This document shows positions 8,357 to 15,596 of a stretch of DNA of 59,126 nt, in pieces. Source of the DNA: Clostridia bacterium (GTDB lineage: Bacteria > Bacillota > Clostridia > Christensenellales > Borkfalkiaceae); assembly GCA_014805025.1 (NCBI GenBank), contig JAAUYR010000064.1, positions 1 to 59,126 on the forward strand, written 5' to 3'. Below the pieces are notes generated by a model. That model did not search any database. It was not told the DNA's origin and saw nothing but the letters and a program-made list of their open reading frames with translations. Each line of letters begins with the position of its first letter. Position 1 is the first letter of the stretch. The translations under genes and the position numbers were made by a program.

Positions 8357-9036
8357 AGCGGATTTTTACGTTCTTTTCCCTGTCCGCGAGGGTATTTTAA
8401 AGGGGTGGCGCATACTTTTTTTATTATAATTACCGTGCGTTTTCCGCAATCTTCGGGCAATTCGTAACATTCGGTTTTTTCAAGCTCGCCGCCGAGTAAT
8501 TTTATTGCTTTTAAGCTTTCGTTTATCTCTTCTTCGGCCTCGCCCTTGTAGGCTATGAATTTGCCTCCGACCTTGACGAACGGCAGGCAATATTCGCATA
8601 AAGTATTGAGCCTTGCAACCGCTCTGGCCGTGCAGATATCGAATTTTTCTCTGTATTCGGGAAGCCGTCCGGCATCCTCGGCACGCGTATTGAGGACTTT
8701 TACACCGTTAAAGCCGAGTTTGTCCACAACCTCGTTCAAAAAATTGCACTTTTTACCCGTACTTTCTATTAAAGTAAACTTTAAATCGCGGCGAACAATC
8801 TTCAAGGGAACGGACGGAAAGCCTGCCCCGGAGCCTATTTCAACGACGTTTGCGCCCTCGAAAAACTCGTTTTCGGGCAAAATGCTGTCAAGAAAATGCT
8901 TGTATAAAATACCTTTTTCGTCGCAAATAGCCGTAAGATTGTATTTTTCGTTACAGCTTAAAAGGTAATCTTTATATACTTTGAATTCTTCCGCGTATTC
9001 TGAAAGAATTCTGTTTAAGCTTTGCTGTGAGTTCAT
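8353..9036 (-). CDS. rsmG: 16S rRNA (guanine527-N7)-methyltransferase RsmG (GidB)
   Basis: RsmG methylates N7 of G527 in the 530 loop of 16S rRNA using S-adenosylmethionine; loss gives low-level streptomycin resistance. The 227-residue protein has the N-terminal family region (NLTAICDEKGILYKHFLDSI, residues 33-52), the SAM-binding motif VVEIGSGAGFPSVPL around 64-78, and the DICTARAVA segment near 133-141. In many Firmicutes rsmG follows mnmG near oriC; here mnmE and mnmG are missing and rsmG instead leads a two-gene leftward unit with the SLOG gene. It is divergent from dnaN and is a local exception to leading-strand orientation. Confidence 0.95.
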   Translation of the reverse strand: MNSQQSLNRILSEYAEEFKVYKDYLLSCNEKYNLTAICDEKGILYKHFLDSILPENEFFEGANVVEIGSGAGFPSVPLKIVRRDLKFTLIESTGKKCNFLNEVVDKLGFNGVKVLNTRAEDAGRLPEYREKFDICTARAVARLNTLCEYCLPFVKVGGKFIAYKGEAEEEINESLKAIKLLGGELEKTECYELPEDCGKRTVIIIKKVCATPLKYPRGQGKERKNPL

Positions 9037-9227
9037 ACGTTTATTATAACTTAATTTATAAACAATTTCAACTTTTAGATATTCACAATTAACAATTTTC
9101 GGTTGATAACTTTTATAAGTTTGATTAGGCGTTTTTCTTTTATTTTTAAGGCCGGAAAGTTATTAATATTTCCCCAAAATATCAACAAAGTTTTGCACTT
9201 AAAAATACGGTTAATTTAATTGCTTTT

Positions 9228-9255
9228 TTGACTGTATTTTGTTATTATATATATA
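9228..9255 (+). promoter_or_regulatory. Probable promoter for dnaN in the rsmG-dnaN gap
   Basis: TTGACT at 9228-9233, a 16-bp spacer and TATATA at 9250-9255. The 328-bp gap (9037-9364) is very AT-rich. I find no dnaA gene or clear DnaA boxes in it. A purine-rich RBS (GGAGA) precedes the dnaN ATG. Confidence 0.6.
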
Positions 9256-9364
9256 GTTTTAAGGTAGAAAAAAATTATTTCCACATTTCCACCTTACCTA
9301 CTAATAACTATTATCTATTAATTATTTAATATAAATAAAAAGAATTAATACTCGGAGATAAAAA

Positions 9365-10471
9365 ATGAAAGTTGTTTGTGAAGGTATTGAATTATCTGAC
9401 GCAGTGCTTAAAGTAGTAAAGGCCTGCTCAACGAAGACTACCGTTCCCGTAATGGAATGCGTCAAGCTTGCGGCAAAGAACGATACGCTTACGCTTTCCG
9501 CAACCGACGGAGAAATTGCTATTATTAAGACGATAAAGGCGGAAATTTACGAGGAAGGCGAAATTTGCGTTCCCGGAAGATATTTTGCCGATTTTATTAA
9601 AAAGCTCGAAGGAGTGCAGATAACTCTTGCCTGCGAAGGCAGAAATATGGATATCGTCTACGCGGACAGTCAGACGAGTATGCAGGTGCTTTCCGCCGAA
9701 GATTTCCCCAAAATCGATTTAGAAATCAAGGAAAACAGCTTTAAATTAAAGACGACAGATTTGAAAAAGTTTATAACTTCCACGTCGTTTTGCTGCGCCT
9801 CTGACGATTCGAGACCAATTTTAAAGGGTTGCCAGTTCGTAATTAACGGCGATGATTTGTGCGTGACCTCGCTTGACGGCTTCCGTCTTGCTACGGTCAG
9901 CGGAAAAGTTACGGCGTCTTCTGGAAATATGGAGATAGTTTGCCCGGCAAGAACGCTTAACGAAATAGAGAAAATGATACCCGACGGCGATACCGAAACG
10001 GAAATTTTCGTGCAGCGCGGAATGATTTTGGTGGCTGCCGAGAATACCGTTTTAACTTCCAGGCTGTACGGCGGAGATTTTATCAAGAAGGAAAATATTA
10101 TCCCCAAATCGTTCATAACTACCGTAACGGTGGAAAAGGATAAGCTTAAAGCCAGCATCGAGCGCGCGGCAATACTCGTAAGAAGCGATAAAAACAGCCT
10201 GATTATTTTCGATATTTCCGGCGATAAAATAGAGATAACCTCCGCGTCTGAAATCGGCCGCGTTCAGGAGCCGGTCAAGGCAAAAGTAGAGGGCAAAGAC
10301 GTAAGAATTGCTATGAACTCCAAGTTCATAATAGACGCAGTGAACGCGCTTGACGAAAACGAAATTACGCTTTCGTTCAATAATCAGGTGCAGCCGTTTA
10401 CCTGCCAGAATGCGGAAAATAAGCAAAAACTTTATCTTATATTGCCCGTTAGGACAAGCAATAACGCTTGA
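9365..10471 (+). CDS. dnaN: DNA polymerase III beta subunit (sliding clamp)
   Basis: The beta clamp is a ring-shaped dimer that tethers DNA polymerase to DNA and recruits repair proteins. The 368-residue product has the three-domain clamp layout. Recognisable segments are LSATDGEIAI in domain 1, the SRPILKGCQF and LDGFRLA region in domain 2, and the typical C-terminal end YLILPVRT. Length is normal for Firmicutes. dnaN usually follows dnaA directly; here it is preceded by divergent rsmG and followed by rpmH, without dnaA, recF or gyrB. It has its own promoter at 9228-9255. Confidence 0.97.
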   Translation: MKVVCEGIELSDAVLKVVKACSTKTTVPVMECVKLAAKNDTLTLSATDGEIAIIKTIKAEIYEEGEICVPGRYFADFIKKLEGVQITLACEGRNMDIVYADSQTSMQVLSAEDFPKIDLEIKENSFKLKTTDLKKFITSTSFCCASDDSRPILKGCQFVINGDDLCVTSLDGFRLATVSGKVTASSGNMEIVCPARTLNEIEKMIPDGDTETEIFVQRGMILVAAENTVLTSRLYGGDFIKKENIIPKSFITTVTVEKDKLKASIERAAILVRSDKNSLIIFDISGDKIEITSASEIGRVQEPVKAKVEGKDVRIAMNSKFIIDAVNALDENEITLSFNNQVQPFTCQNAENKQKLYLILPVRTSNNA

Positions 10472-10497
10472 CTTTAAAAGACTAATAATTATATAAT
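10468..10497 (+). promoter_or_regulatory. Promoter for rpmH overlapping the end of dnaN
   Basis: TTGACT at 10468-10473 overlaps the dnaN stop codon. An 18-bp spacer leads to TATAAT at 10492-10497, 36 bp before the rpmH ATG. Confidence 0.7.
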
Positions 10498-10533
10498 AGG
10501 AAAAGAATTTTTTAAAATTAAGGTAAAAAAACG

Positions 10534-10668
10534 ATGAAAAGAACTTATCAACCTAAAAAAAGACAAAGAAGTAAGGTACACGGATTCAGAAAGAGAATGG
10601 CTTCGACTGCCGGCAGAAAGGTATTGAAGCGCAGAAGAAACAAGGGCAGAAAGAAGCTTTCGGCGTAA
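10534..10668 (+). CDS. rpmH: 50S ribosomal protein L34
   Basis: A 44-residue, very basic protein starting [18 protein letters not shown] and ending in the arginine/lysine-rich GRKKLSA tail: a textbook L34 of the large ribosomal subunit. Six lysines or arginines lie within residues 30-42. It is followed 3 bp later by rnpA, the near-universal rpmH-rnpA-yidD-yidC arrangement of bacterial origin regions. Its own promoter overlaps the end of dnaN. Confidence 0.97.
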   Translation: MKRTYQPKKRQRSKVHGFRKRMASTAGRKVLKRRRNKGRKKLSA

Positions 10669-10671
10669 GCG

Positions 10672-10998
10672 GTGAAGTATTTCAGAATAAAAAAAAACAC
10701 CGATTTTCAAAAGCTGTTTAAAAAGGGGAAAAAGGTATTTTCCCCTTATCTAACGTTATTGTATTTTCCTTCGGACAAGCTTAAAATGGGCGTTGCCGTA
10801 TCCAAAAAGCACGGTAAGGCCGTTGAAAGAAACAGAATTAAAAGGCTTTTAAGGGCGGCTTTTTCCGATAATTGCGAAGCCTTGAACGGCAGTTATTCAA
10901 TTATACTGCTCCCTAAGGTCAGGGAAAGCTATTCTTATAAAGATTTCGCGGACGGTTTAAAGCTCTGCTTTAAAAAAATGAATGAAAAAATTTGTTAA
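10672..10998 (+). CDS. rnpA: Ribonuclease P protein component
   Basis: RnpA binds the RNase P catalytic RNA and helps it recognise the 5' leader of precursor tRNAs. The 108-residue basic protein starts with GTG. It has the N-terminal LKKNTDF-like stretch (RIKKNTDFQKLFKKGKK) and the RNR box, here KHGKAVERNRIKRLLRAAF at residues 43-61. It starts 3 bp after the rpmH stop and overlaps yidD by 17 bp, so it is clearly in one operon. Confidence 0.95.
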   Translation: MKYFRIKKNTDFQKLFKKGKKVFSPYLTLLYFPSDKLKMGVAVSKKHGKAVERNRIKRLLRAAFSDNCEALNGSYSIILLPKVRESYSYKDFADGLKLCFKKMNEKIC

Positions 10999-11260
10999 GC
11001 GCCTGCGGAAAACGGTGTTCAAACCGGTAATAAAAGCTTGTTTTATGCGGCTTATAGTGTTTTATCAGAAGCACTTTTCGCGCCACACCTGCCTGTATCA
11101 GCCGACGTGCTCGGAGTATATGAAACGCTCCATAAACAATAAAGGCGTAATTTTAGGGCTGCTTTTCGGCACCTGGCGCATACTTCGCTGCAATCCGCTG
11201 TCGAAGGGCGGCTACGACCCCGAACCCGAAAGATACTTTCGGAAAAAGTGGGTACTGTGA
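10982..11260 (+). CDS. yidD: Membrane protein insertion efficiency factor YidD
   Basis: YidD is a small membrane-associated protein that aids YidC-dependent membrane protein insertion. The 92-residue product has the family core YQKHFSRHTCLYQPTCSEYM around residues 28-47, with its conserved cysteines, and the later LGTWRILRCNPLSKGGYDP segment. The first 17 bp overlap rnpA, as is common. Confidence 0.95.
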   Translation: MKKFVKRLRKTVFKPVIKACFMRLIVFYQKHFSRHTCLYQPTCSEYMKRSINNKGVILGLLFGTWRILRCNPLSKGGYDPEPERYFRKKWVL

Positions 11261-11268
11261 GATAATAA

Positions 11269-12528
11269 ATGGGTATACTTAATTTACTTACAACTTCGCA
11301 GGAATTTATTCCGTTTTCGGTAAGCGGAATAGACTCCGGCAGTTATAACTTTCTGGTAAAGGCCATAAAATGGCTGTTCGAGACGTTTTCAAACGTTTAC
11401 GGCGGCGTTATTTTAGGCGTGCTTATCTTTACGCTGGTATTGAAAACCATAGTCTTGCCGCTCGATATTTATTCGAGGGTCAAGACCAAAAAGCAGTCGC
11501 TGCTTATGGAGCAAATGCGCCCCCAGATGGAGAAACTGCAAAAGCAGTACGCAAACGACAAGAATATGTACAGCCAGAAAGTTATGGAGCTGCAAAAGCA
11601 GAACGGCTATAATCCGCTCGGCGCGTGCCTGCCCATGGTTATATCGCTCGTAATATTCATGGTCGTGTTCAGCGCGTTTTCTACGTATTCGAACTACGCC
11701 GTTTTAAACAACTATAACGATATGGTCGTTAAGTATAACGAGAGCGTGAACGAGTACGTTATAGAGAGCGAAACCGACACCAAAGACGGCTTTTTACTTG
11801 CAGAAGGCGGCAATTACAGGGTAGTTTACGAGAAATTCGAGGAATATTATCAGAAAGTAAACGGTTCTGCGCCCTTTACCGCGGCTATGAAAGAGGCCGA
11901 TAAAAACGAAATTGTTGCGGCGTTCGTAAAGATTAACGCGCGCAGAGCTTCGGCCGCGTACTACCGCAACGAAACTACGAGCACAAGGTTTTTGTGGATA
12001 GGCAACGTTTGGTATCCCGACTCGATGCTCAATAAGGAAGTGCCCGATTTTTCGAAATTCTCTTCGTCGGTAGCAAGAGTTTCCGGCTCGATGGGCTCTA
12101 TCGACGAGGCTCAGTATAACGAGGTCACGTATTATCTCAGAAACGCCGACCCGGCAAACCCCGATATCAAGCTCGAAGGCAATACCTTCAACGGTTACTT
12201 CGTAATGGTGGTGCTGTCGATAGGCTTAATGTTCCTGCAACAGTTCGTAATGATGCGCTCGCAGAAAGCTGCAAGCGAATTAAGCTCGGTTGACGGCTCC
12301 GCGGCAAAGACCAACAAGTGGATGACTATCATGATGCCGCTTATATTCGGCGTGTTCTCGTTCTTTTACAGCGCCGCGTTCTCGACGTACATGATTATAA
12401 ATACCACTTACAGCCTGTTGTCGACGCTGATAATAAATAAAATTGTAGCAGTACGCTTCGCAAAGACGGGAATTGTGCAAAAAAACAAGGGTAATAAGCG
12501 CCCTATAAACAGAAAGAGGTTAAAATAA
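11269..12528 (+). CDS. yidC: Membrane protein insertase YidC (SpoIIIJ/OxaA), long form
   Basis: YidC inserts proteins into the cytoplasmic membrane, alone or with SecYEG. Transmembrane segments lie at about residues 45-66, 118-140, 307-328 and 350-372. The charged cytoplasmic loop (70-115) follows the first segment, with the YNPLGACLP turn at 114-122. Unlike the 261-residue SpoIIIJ of B. subtilis, about 165 residues (141-306) lie between the second and third segments, with the FLWIGNVWYPDS segment inside this loop; long forms occur in other clostridia. No lipobox is evident at the N terminus. Its stop overlaps the khpB start by one base (TAATG), the expected coupling. Confidence 0.93.
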   Translation: MGILNLLTTSQEFIPFSVSGIDSGSYNFLVKAIKWLFETFSNVYGGVILGVLIFTLVLKTIVLPLDIYSRVKTKKQSLLMEQMRPQMEKLQKQYANDKNMYSQKVMELQKQNGYNPLGACLPMVISLVIFMVVFSAFSTYSNYAVLNNYNDMVVKYNESVNEYVIESETDTKDGFLLAEGGNYRVVYEKFEEYYQKVNGSAPFTAAMKEADKNEIVAAFVKINARRASAAYYRNETTSTRFLWIGNVWYPDSMLNKEVPDFSKFSSSVARVSGSMGSIDEAQYNEVTYYLRNADPANPDIKLEGNTFNGYFVMVVLSIGLMFLQQFVMMRSQKAASELSSVDGSAAKTNKWMTIMMPLIFGVFSFFYSAAFSTYMIINTTYSLLSTLIINKIVAVRFAKTGIVQKNKGNKRPINRKRLK

Positions 12529-13379
12529 TGGAACAAACTGAAAACGTATTTACCGCTAAGACGGTCGACGAGGCCATAGCGGAGGGGCTTGCCACGCTCG
12601 GTATTACTCTGGACGAAGCGGAAATTACCGTTATCGAGGAAGGCAAGAAAAAGCTTTTCGGCTCGGTTAAGGCTCAGGTTAAAGTAGAAAAGAAGCGCTC
12701 CGAGGGCAAGCGCGCAGCAGATTTTATTGATAATTTACTGGCTATTCTCGGCATCAAGGCGGTAAGCGAAGTCGTTTCCGAAGACGAAGCAATTAATATC
12801 GATATAAAGACCACCGCGTCAAGCAGGGTTATAGGTAAGCGCGGCGACGTGCTCGACGCTATTCAGTGCATGGCCGGCGCGTATGCGAATATTGGCAGCG
12901 AAAGCTATAAAAAAGTAGTTGTAGACTGCGAAAATTACCGCGCTCAGCGCGAACAGACGCTCAAAGAGCTTGCCTTGAAGCTTGCTGCAAAGGCAGTTGA
13001 ATCGGGCAGAAAAATGAGCTTGGAGCCCATGACCCCGTACGAGCGCCGCATAATTCACTCCGTGCTTATGGATAACGCGGACGTTAAAACGGTATCCGAG
13101 GGCAAAGAGCCGGCAAGATATATAGTAGTTATCCCCAACAACGCAAAGCCCGGCGACAAGGGCATTCGCTACGGCGAAAGACACGGGGGCAGAGGTAACG
13201 GCCGCCGCGACAACAGAGGGGGCGGCAGACGCGATAACCGCGGTGAAAGGCGCTCCGATAACAGAGGCGAAAGACGTTCGTCCGGCGGAGCTAAGCGCGG
13301 CAAAAAGGAAATTCACTTCGGCGCGTTCCTCGGCAACAGCAACGACTTAAAGCCCGAAGAGACTAAAACGGAAGAATAA
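12528..13379 (+). CDS. khpB: RNA-binding protein KhpB (Jag/EloR)
   Basis: Jag/KhpB binds RNA and in Gram-positives influences cell elongation and sporulation. The 283-residue protein has a Jag_N domain (about 5-57, with the GKKKLFGS motif), a KH domain (about 67-145, GKRGDVLDAIQCMAG) and an R3H domain (about 150-208, MTPYERRIIHSVL). An unusual tail (about 213-255) is rich in Arg-Gly-Asn, with repeated GERRSDNRGERR-like units, before a lysine patch and an acidic end. The tail may add nonspecific RNA binding or drive assembly. It is the last gene of the rpmH operon; mnmE and mnmG, which often follow, are absent. Confidence 0.93.
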   Translation: MEQTENVFTAKTVDEAIAEGLATLGITLDEAEITVIEEGKKKLFGSVKAQVKVEKKRSEGKRAADFIDNLLAILGIKAVSEVVSEDEAINIDIKTTASSRVIGKRGDVLDAIQCMAGAYANIGSESYKKVVVDCENYRAQREQTLKELALKLAAKAVESGRKMSLEPMTPYERRIIHSVLMDNADVKTVSEGKEPARYIVVIPNNAKPGDKGIRYGERHGGRGNGRRDNRGGGRRDNRGERRSDNRGERRSSGGAKRGKKEIHFGAFLGNSNDLKPEETKTEE

Positions 13380-13459
13380 ATATAACGTTAAGTTTGATTT
13401 GAGGTATTGCGGACTTTGAGAAAAGTTTTTAAGATACTTTGATTAAACGAAACGTTTAT

Positions 13460-13497
13460 TGATGGTTTTCGGCTAAACACATCATTAAAAAAACCGA
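13460..13497 (+). promoter_or_regulatory. preQ1-I riboswitch aptamer upstream of queT
   Basis: P1 pairs 13460-13464 with 13480-13484 (tgatg/catca). The loop carries TTTTCGGCTAAACA, close to the UUCUAGCUACAC loop of the B. subtilis queC aptamer. Pseudoknot P2 pairs 13469-13472 (tcgg) with 13494-13497 (ccga). The linker between them is A-rich (TTAAAAAAA), as in class I. The gene downstream encodes a QueT-type transporter, a known preQ1 regulon member. A weak promoter candidate is TTGCGG 13407-13412 / TAAGAT 13430-13435. Confidence 0.82.
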
Positions 13498-13515
13498 GGA
13501 GAAAGCAGATTTTTT

Positions 13516-13548
13516 AAAAGGTTACCTCCTCAGAGGTAACCTTTTTTT
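13516..13548 (+). terminator. Attenuator terminator of the preQ1 riboswitch
   Basis: A 13-bp perfect stem (13516-13528 with 13533-13545) with a 4-nt loop, followed by T residues, lies 19 bp after the aptamer and before queT. The antiterminator would be GAGGAG (13496-13501) pairing with CTCCTC (13526-13531). It shares bases with P2 of the aptamer, so bound preQ1 should favour termination (an OFF switch). Confidence 0.85.
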
Positions 13549-13573
13549 CAGCCGAAATCTGCGCAAAATTTTT

Positions 13574-14110
13574 ATGAAAAACTTTTTTACCACCAAACGC
13601 ATTTGCCGCGCCGGAGTTATCGCCGCGCTGTACGCTGTAATCACCTGGGTATTAGGCCCTTACGCGTACGGCCCCTTGCAGTTCAGACCTGCGGAAGCTC
13701 TGTGCATACTGCCGCTGTTCTTTCCGGAATCCGTGCCGGCGCTGTACATAGGCTGTATGCTTGCAAATCTTATGTCGGGTTACGGAGTTTACGACATATT
13801 CCTGGGCAGTGTAGCAACGCTTTTAGCCGCGTTTTTAACCTACGGTACGGGCAGACTTATTAAAAATCACGTTCTGCGCGTCATTGTTGGCGGATTTTTC
13901 CCGATTATTATCAACGCGTTTTTAATTCCGCTTGTCTGGATACTCGCGGGCTCGGAAATTGCGTACTGGTACGAATTCGGAGTAATGATTTTAAACGAAG
14001 CGCTTTGGATATACGCTTTGGGTATTCCCCTTTACTTCGGGCTTGTCGGTCTGAGAAATAAAGGAGTTTCGGTTTTCATTGACGCAAAAAAGAAACCCGA
14101 CGAACAATAA
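13574..14110 (+). CDS. queT: QueT-type queuosine precursor transporter
   Basis: An integral membrane S component of the ECF transporter type (QueT family), expected to bring queuosine precursors such as preQ1 into the cell. The 178-residue protein has about five to six hydrophobic segments. Its start (AGVIAALYAVITWVLGPYAYGPLQFRPAEALCILPLF) carries the family pattern with the conserved RPAEAL segment at residues 36-41. Energy-coupling subunits are not in this window and are presumably shared. The preQ1-I riboswitch and attenuator directly upstream strongly support the substrate assignment. A terminator follows at 14113. Confidence 0.88.
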   Translation: MKNFFTTKRICRAGVIAALYAVITWVLGPYAYGPLQFRPAEALCILPLFFPESVPALYIGCMLANLMSGYGVYDIFLGSVATLLAAFLTYGTGRLIKNHVLRVIVGGFFPIIINAFLIPLVWILAGSEIAYWYEFGVMILNEALWIYALGIPLYFGLVGLRNKGVSVFIDAKKKPDEQ

Positions 14111-14112
14111 TA

Positions 14113-14144
14113 AAAGAACGCCCCGTTCTGGGCGTTCTTTTTTA
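14113..14144. terminator. Bidirectional terminator between queT and the convergent membrane gene
   Basis: An 11-bp stem (14113-14123 with 14130-14140) with T-rich sequence on the plus side and A-rich sequence on the other, so it can serve both convergent genes. Confidence 0.8.
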
Positions 14145-15053
14145 TTCGAAATTTCCGATTTCAACTTCTATATTATATGAGGAGTACGGAAGGTTATATT
14201 TTGATAGCTCTCTCTGTGTCATCTTTATAATTCCTTGCTGCATTTGTTGCACTTTTCTTTGTAATGCAACTTCCAACTCGATTTTCTTATCATTCGGCAT
14301 AATTAATGTATCATGCAAGGTTCCGCAGATTTTATAGCTTATGTGACTTCCATTAACTTCTTCGAAAACATAAAATGTTACCGCCGCACTGTTAGGTAAA
14401 GAATCCCGTTTTCGTTCAAACCGTTTAGCAATTAAATGTACTATATTCATAACATCATCTTCGTCAAGAATTTTATTTCTGTCAAAATTGTGTGCGGCTT
14501 CTCTTGCGTCAGGGCTGAATCTGCTTAAATCGGGATTTCCGTCACTATCCATCAAAATAAGTGCGTATAAATTATGTATTGTCCAAATAACGGCACCGAT
14601 TATAATAAGAGTTTTGCCCAATAATAACTTTTGTGTAAAAACTGAAAGAATAACTCCTGCCATTATTATAATCGGAAAAACGAATATTGCCAAAGTTTCG
14701 ATTTTTCGTAATAGTTTTTTGGGGCTGAATATTTTTCCTAATTTTATCCATTGGAAATACCCAGTAAGTGCTACGGCAACTGCACCGACGTACTTTAATA
14801 TCCAAAAAGACTTATTAAACGATAAGCATAAAACACCAGCCAATACTAAAATTGCACCGTATAAAAGCATATATGGACCATATCGCTTACCGCTCTCCTC
14901 GTCATGTATGCCGAAAGAAAAAATTCCGGCTATAAATGCAGTACCACCAATAATAATCATAGTGTATATACCGGATTCAGCTATATAAAATGCCGAGGCG
15001 AACACCCCCGCCGCACCGACAAGATTTCTTATTGCAAATTTAAATCTTCCCAT
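14142..15053 (-). CDS. Membrane protein of unknown function with a cytoplasmic C-terminal domain
   Basis: I do not recognise this 303-residue protein. The N-terminal half has about six hydrophobic segments, roughly residues 10-22, 28-50, 60-78, 82-100, 118-138 and 145-165. A soluble, charged C-terminal domain follows (about 175-303), with FDRNKILDEDDVMNIVHLIAKRF and a mixed alpha/beta pattern ending in YSSYNIEVEIGNFE. Base composition is clearly more AT-rich than the flanking queT and pckA, and it sits beside an inverted-repeat element, so it may be a recent arrival. A leftward RBS (GGAG) precedes the ATG. It shares a terminator region with queT. Confidence 0.7.
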   Translation of the reverse strand: MGRFKFAIRNLVGAAGVFASAFYIAESGIYTMIIIGGTAFIAGIFSFGIHDEESGKRYGPYMLLYGAILVLAGVLCLSFNKSFWILKYVGAVAVALTGYFQWIKLGKIFSPKKLLRKIETLAIFVFPIIIMAGVILSVFTQKLLLGKTLIIIGAVIWTIHNLYALILMDSDGNPDLSRFSPDAREAAHNFDRNKILDEDDVMNIVHLIAKRFERKRDSLPNSAAVTFYVFEEVNGSHISYKICGTLHDTLIMPNDKKIELEVALQRKVQQMQQGIIKMTQRELSKYNLPYSSYNIEVEIGNFE

Positions 15054-15123
15054 AAAATTACTCCTTTGTTGATACGTTATATAATTTCAAAATAATACTC
15101 AAAGTTGTACAATGCTCCGTGCA

Positions 15124-15204
15124 TTAACTATACGGGAAATTTCCATACAAACTTTTAATATCGTCTTTTAATTCCTGGTCAACGATATAAACTTTATCTC
15201 GCAT
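15124..15204 (-). CDS. Possible 26-residue small protein
   Basis: A short leftward reading frame starts with MRDKVYIVDQEL and ends GNFPYS. It is preceded by a good Shine-Dalgarno (GGAGG at 15210-15214 on this strand) six bases from the ATG. It lies 70 bp upstream of the membrane protein of unknown function and could be a small gene, a leader peptide or the broken start of a lost gene. No homologue is recognised. Confidence 0.35.
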   Translation of the reverse strand: MRDKVYIVDQELKDDIKSLYGNFPYS

Positions 15205-15283
15205 AACTGCCTCCGTTATTTTGATTTTTATAGCTCCATAGTATCTTAAATTTTGACGCGCTCAATTAAAAAAGTGCGCCAAC

Positions 15284-15516
15284 CGAAGTTAACGCACGAA
15301 AAACGCAAACTCCGATTGTCGCCAAACAAATTTTATACAGTACGAGTATTCACACACACCGTTGGAATTTACATTTTTACCAAATGATAAAGATGGTATG
15401 TGCAAAAAATGGGTAAAATAAAAGAATACTCCCATTTACTGTATCATATTAAATTTGTTTGGCATAATTAATATATCACATTTCAACATTAAAATCAACG
15501 GTTTGCGCTAACTTCG
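15284..15516. repeat. Nested inverted-repeat element without coding capacity
   Basis: Most of the 543-bp gap 15054-15596 is this AT-rich structure. The outer arms 15284-15296 and 15504-15516 are inverted copies with one mismatch. Inner arms 15321-15350 and 15425-15463 match in three blocks (gccaaacaaattt, atacagta, gagtatt). There is no ORF inside, so it looks like a degenerate MITE or the ends of a decayed insertion. Confidence 0.55.
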
Positions 15517-15560
15517 TCATAACTTTATCTTGATAGGCGACAAGTAGCCTGACCCACAAC

Positions 15561-15595
15561 AAAAAAGGCCCCGCCGCAAGGCGGGGGCTTTTTTA
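15561..15595 (-). terminator. Terminator of pckA
   Basis: A GC-rich stem with A/T tracts on both sides directly after the pckA stop; on the minus strand it ends in a run of six T. Confidence 0.88.
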
Positions 15596-15596
15596 T

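Noticed and set aside
9037-9364. The gap before dnaN as the main origin
   Set aside because: It is AT-rich but holds no clear DnaA boxes or parS sites, unlike 5216-5880.
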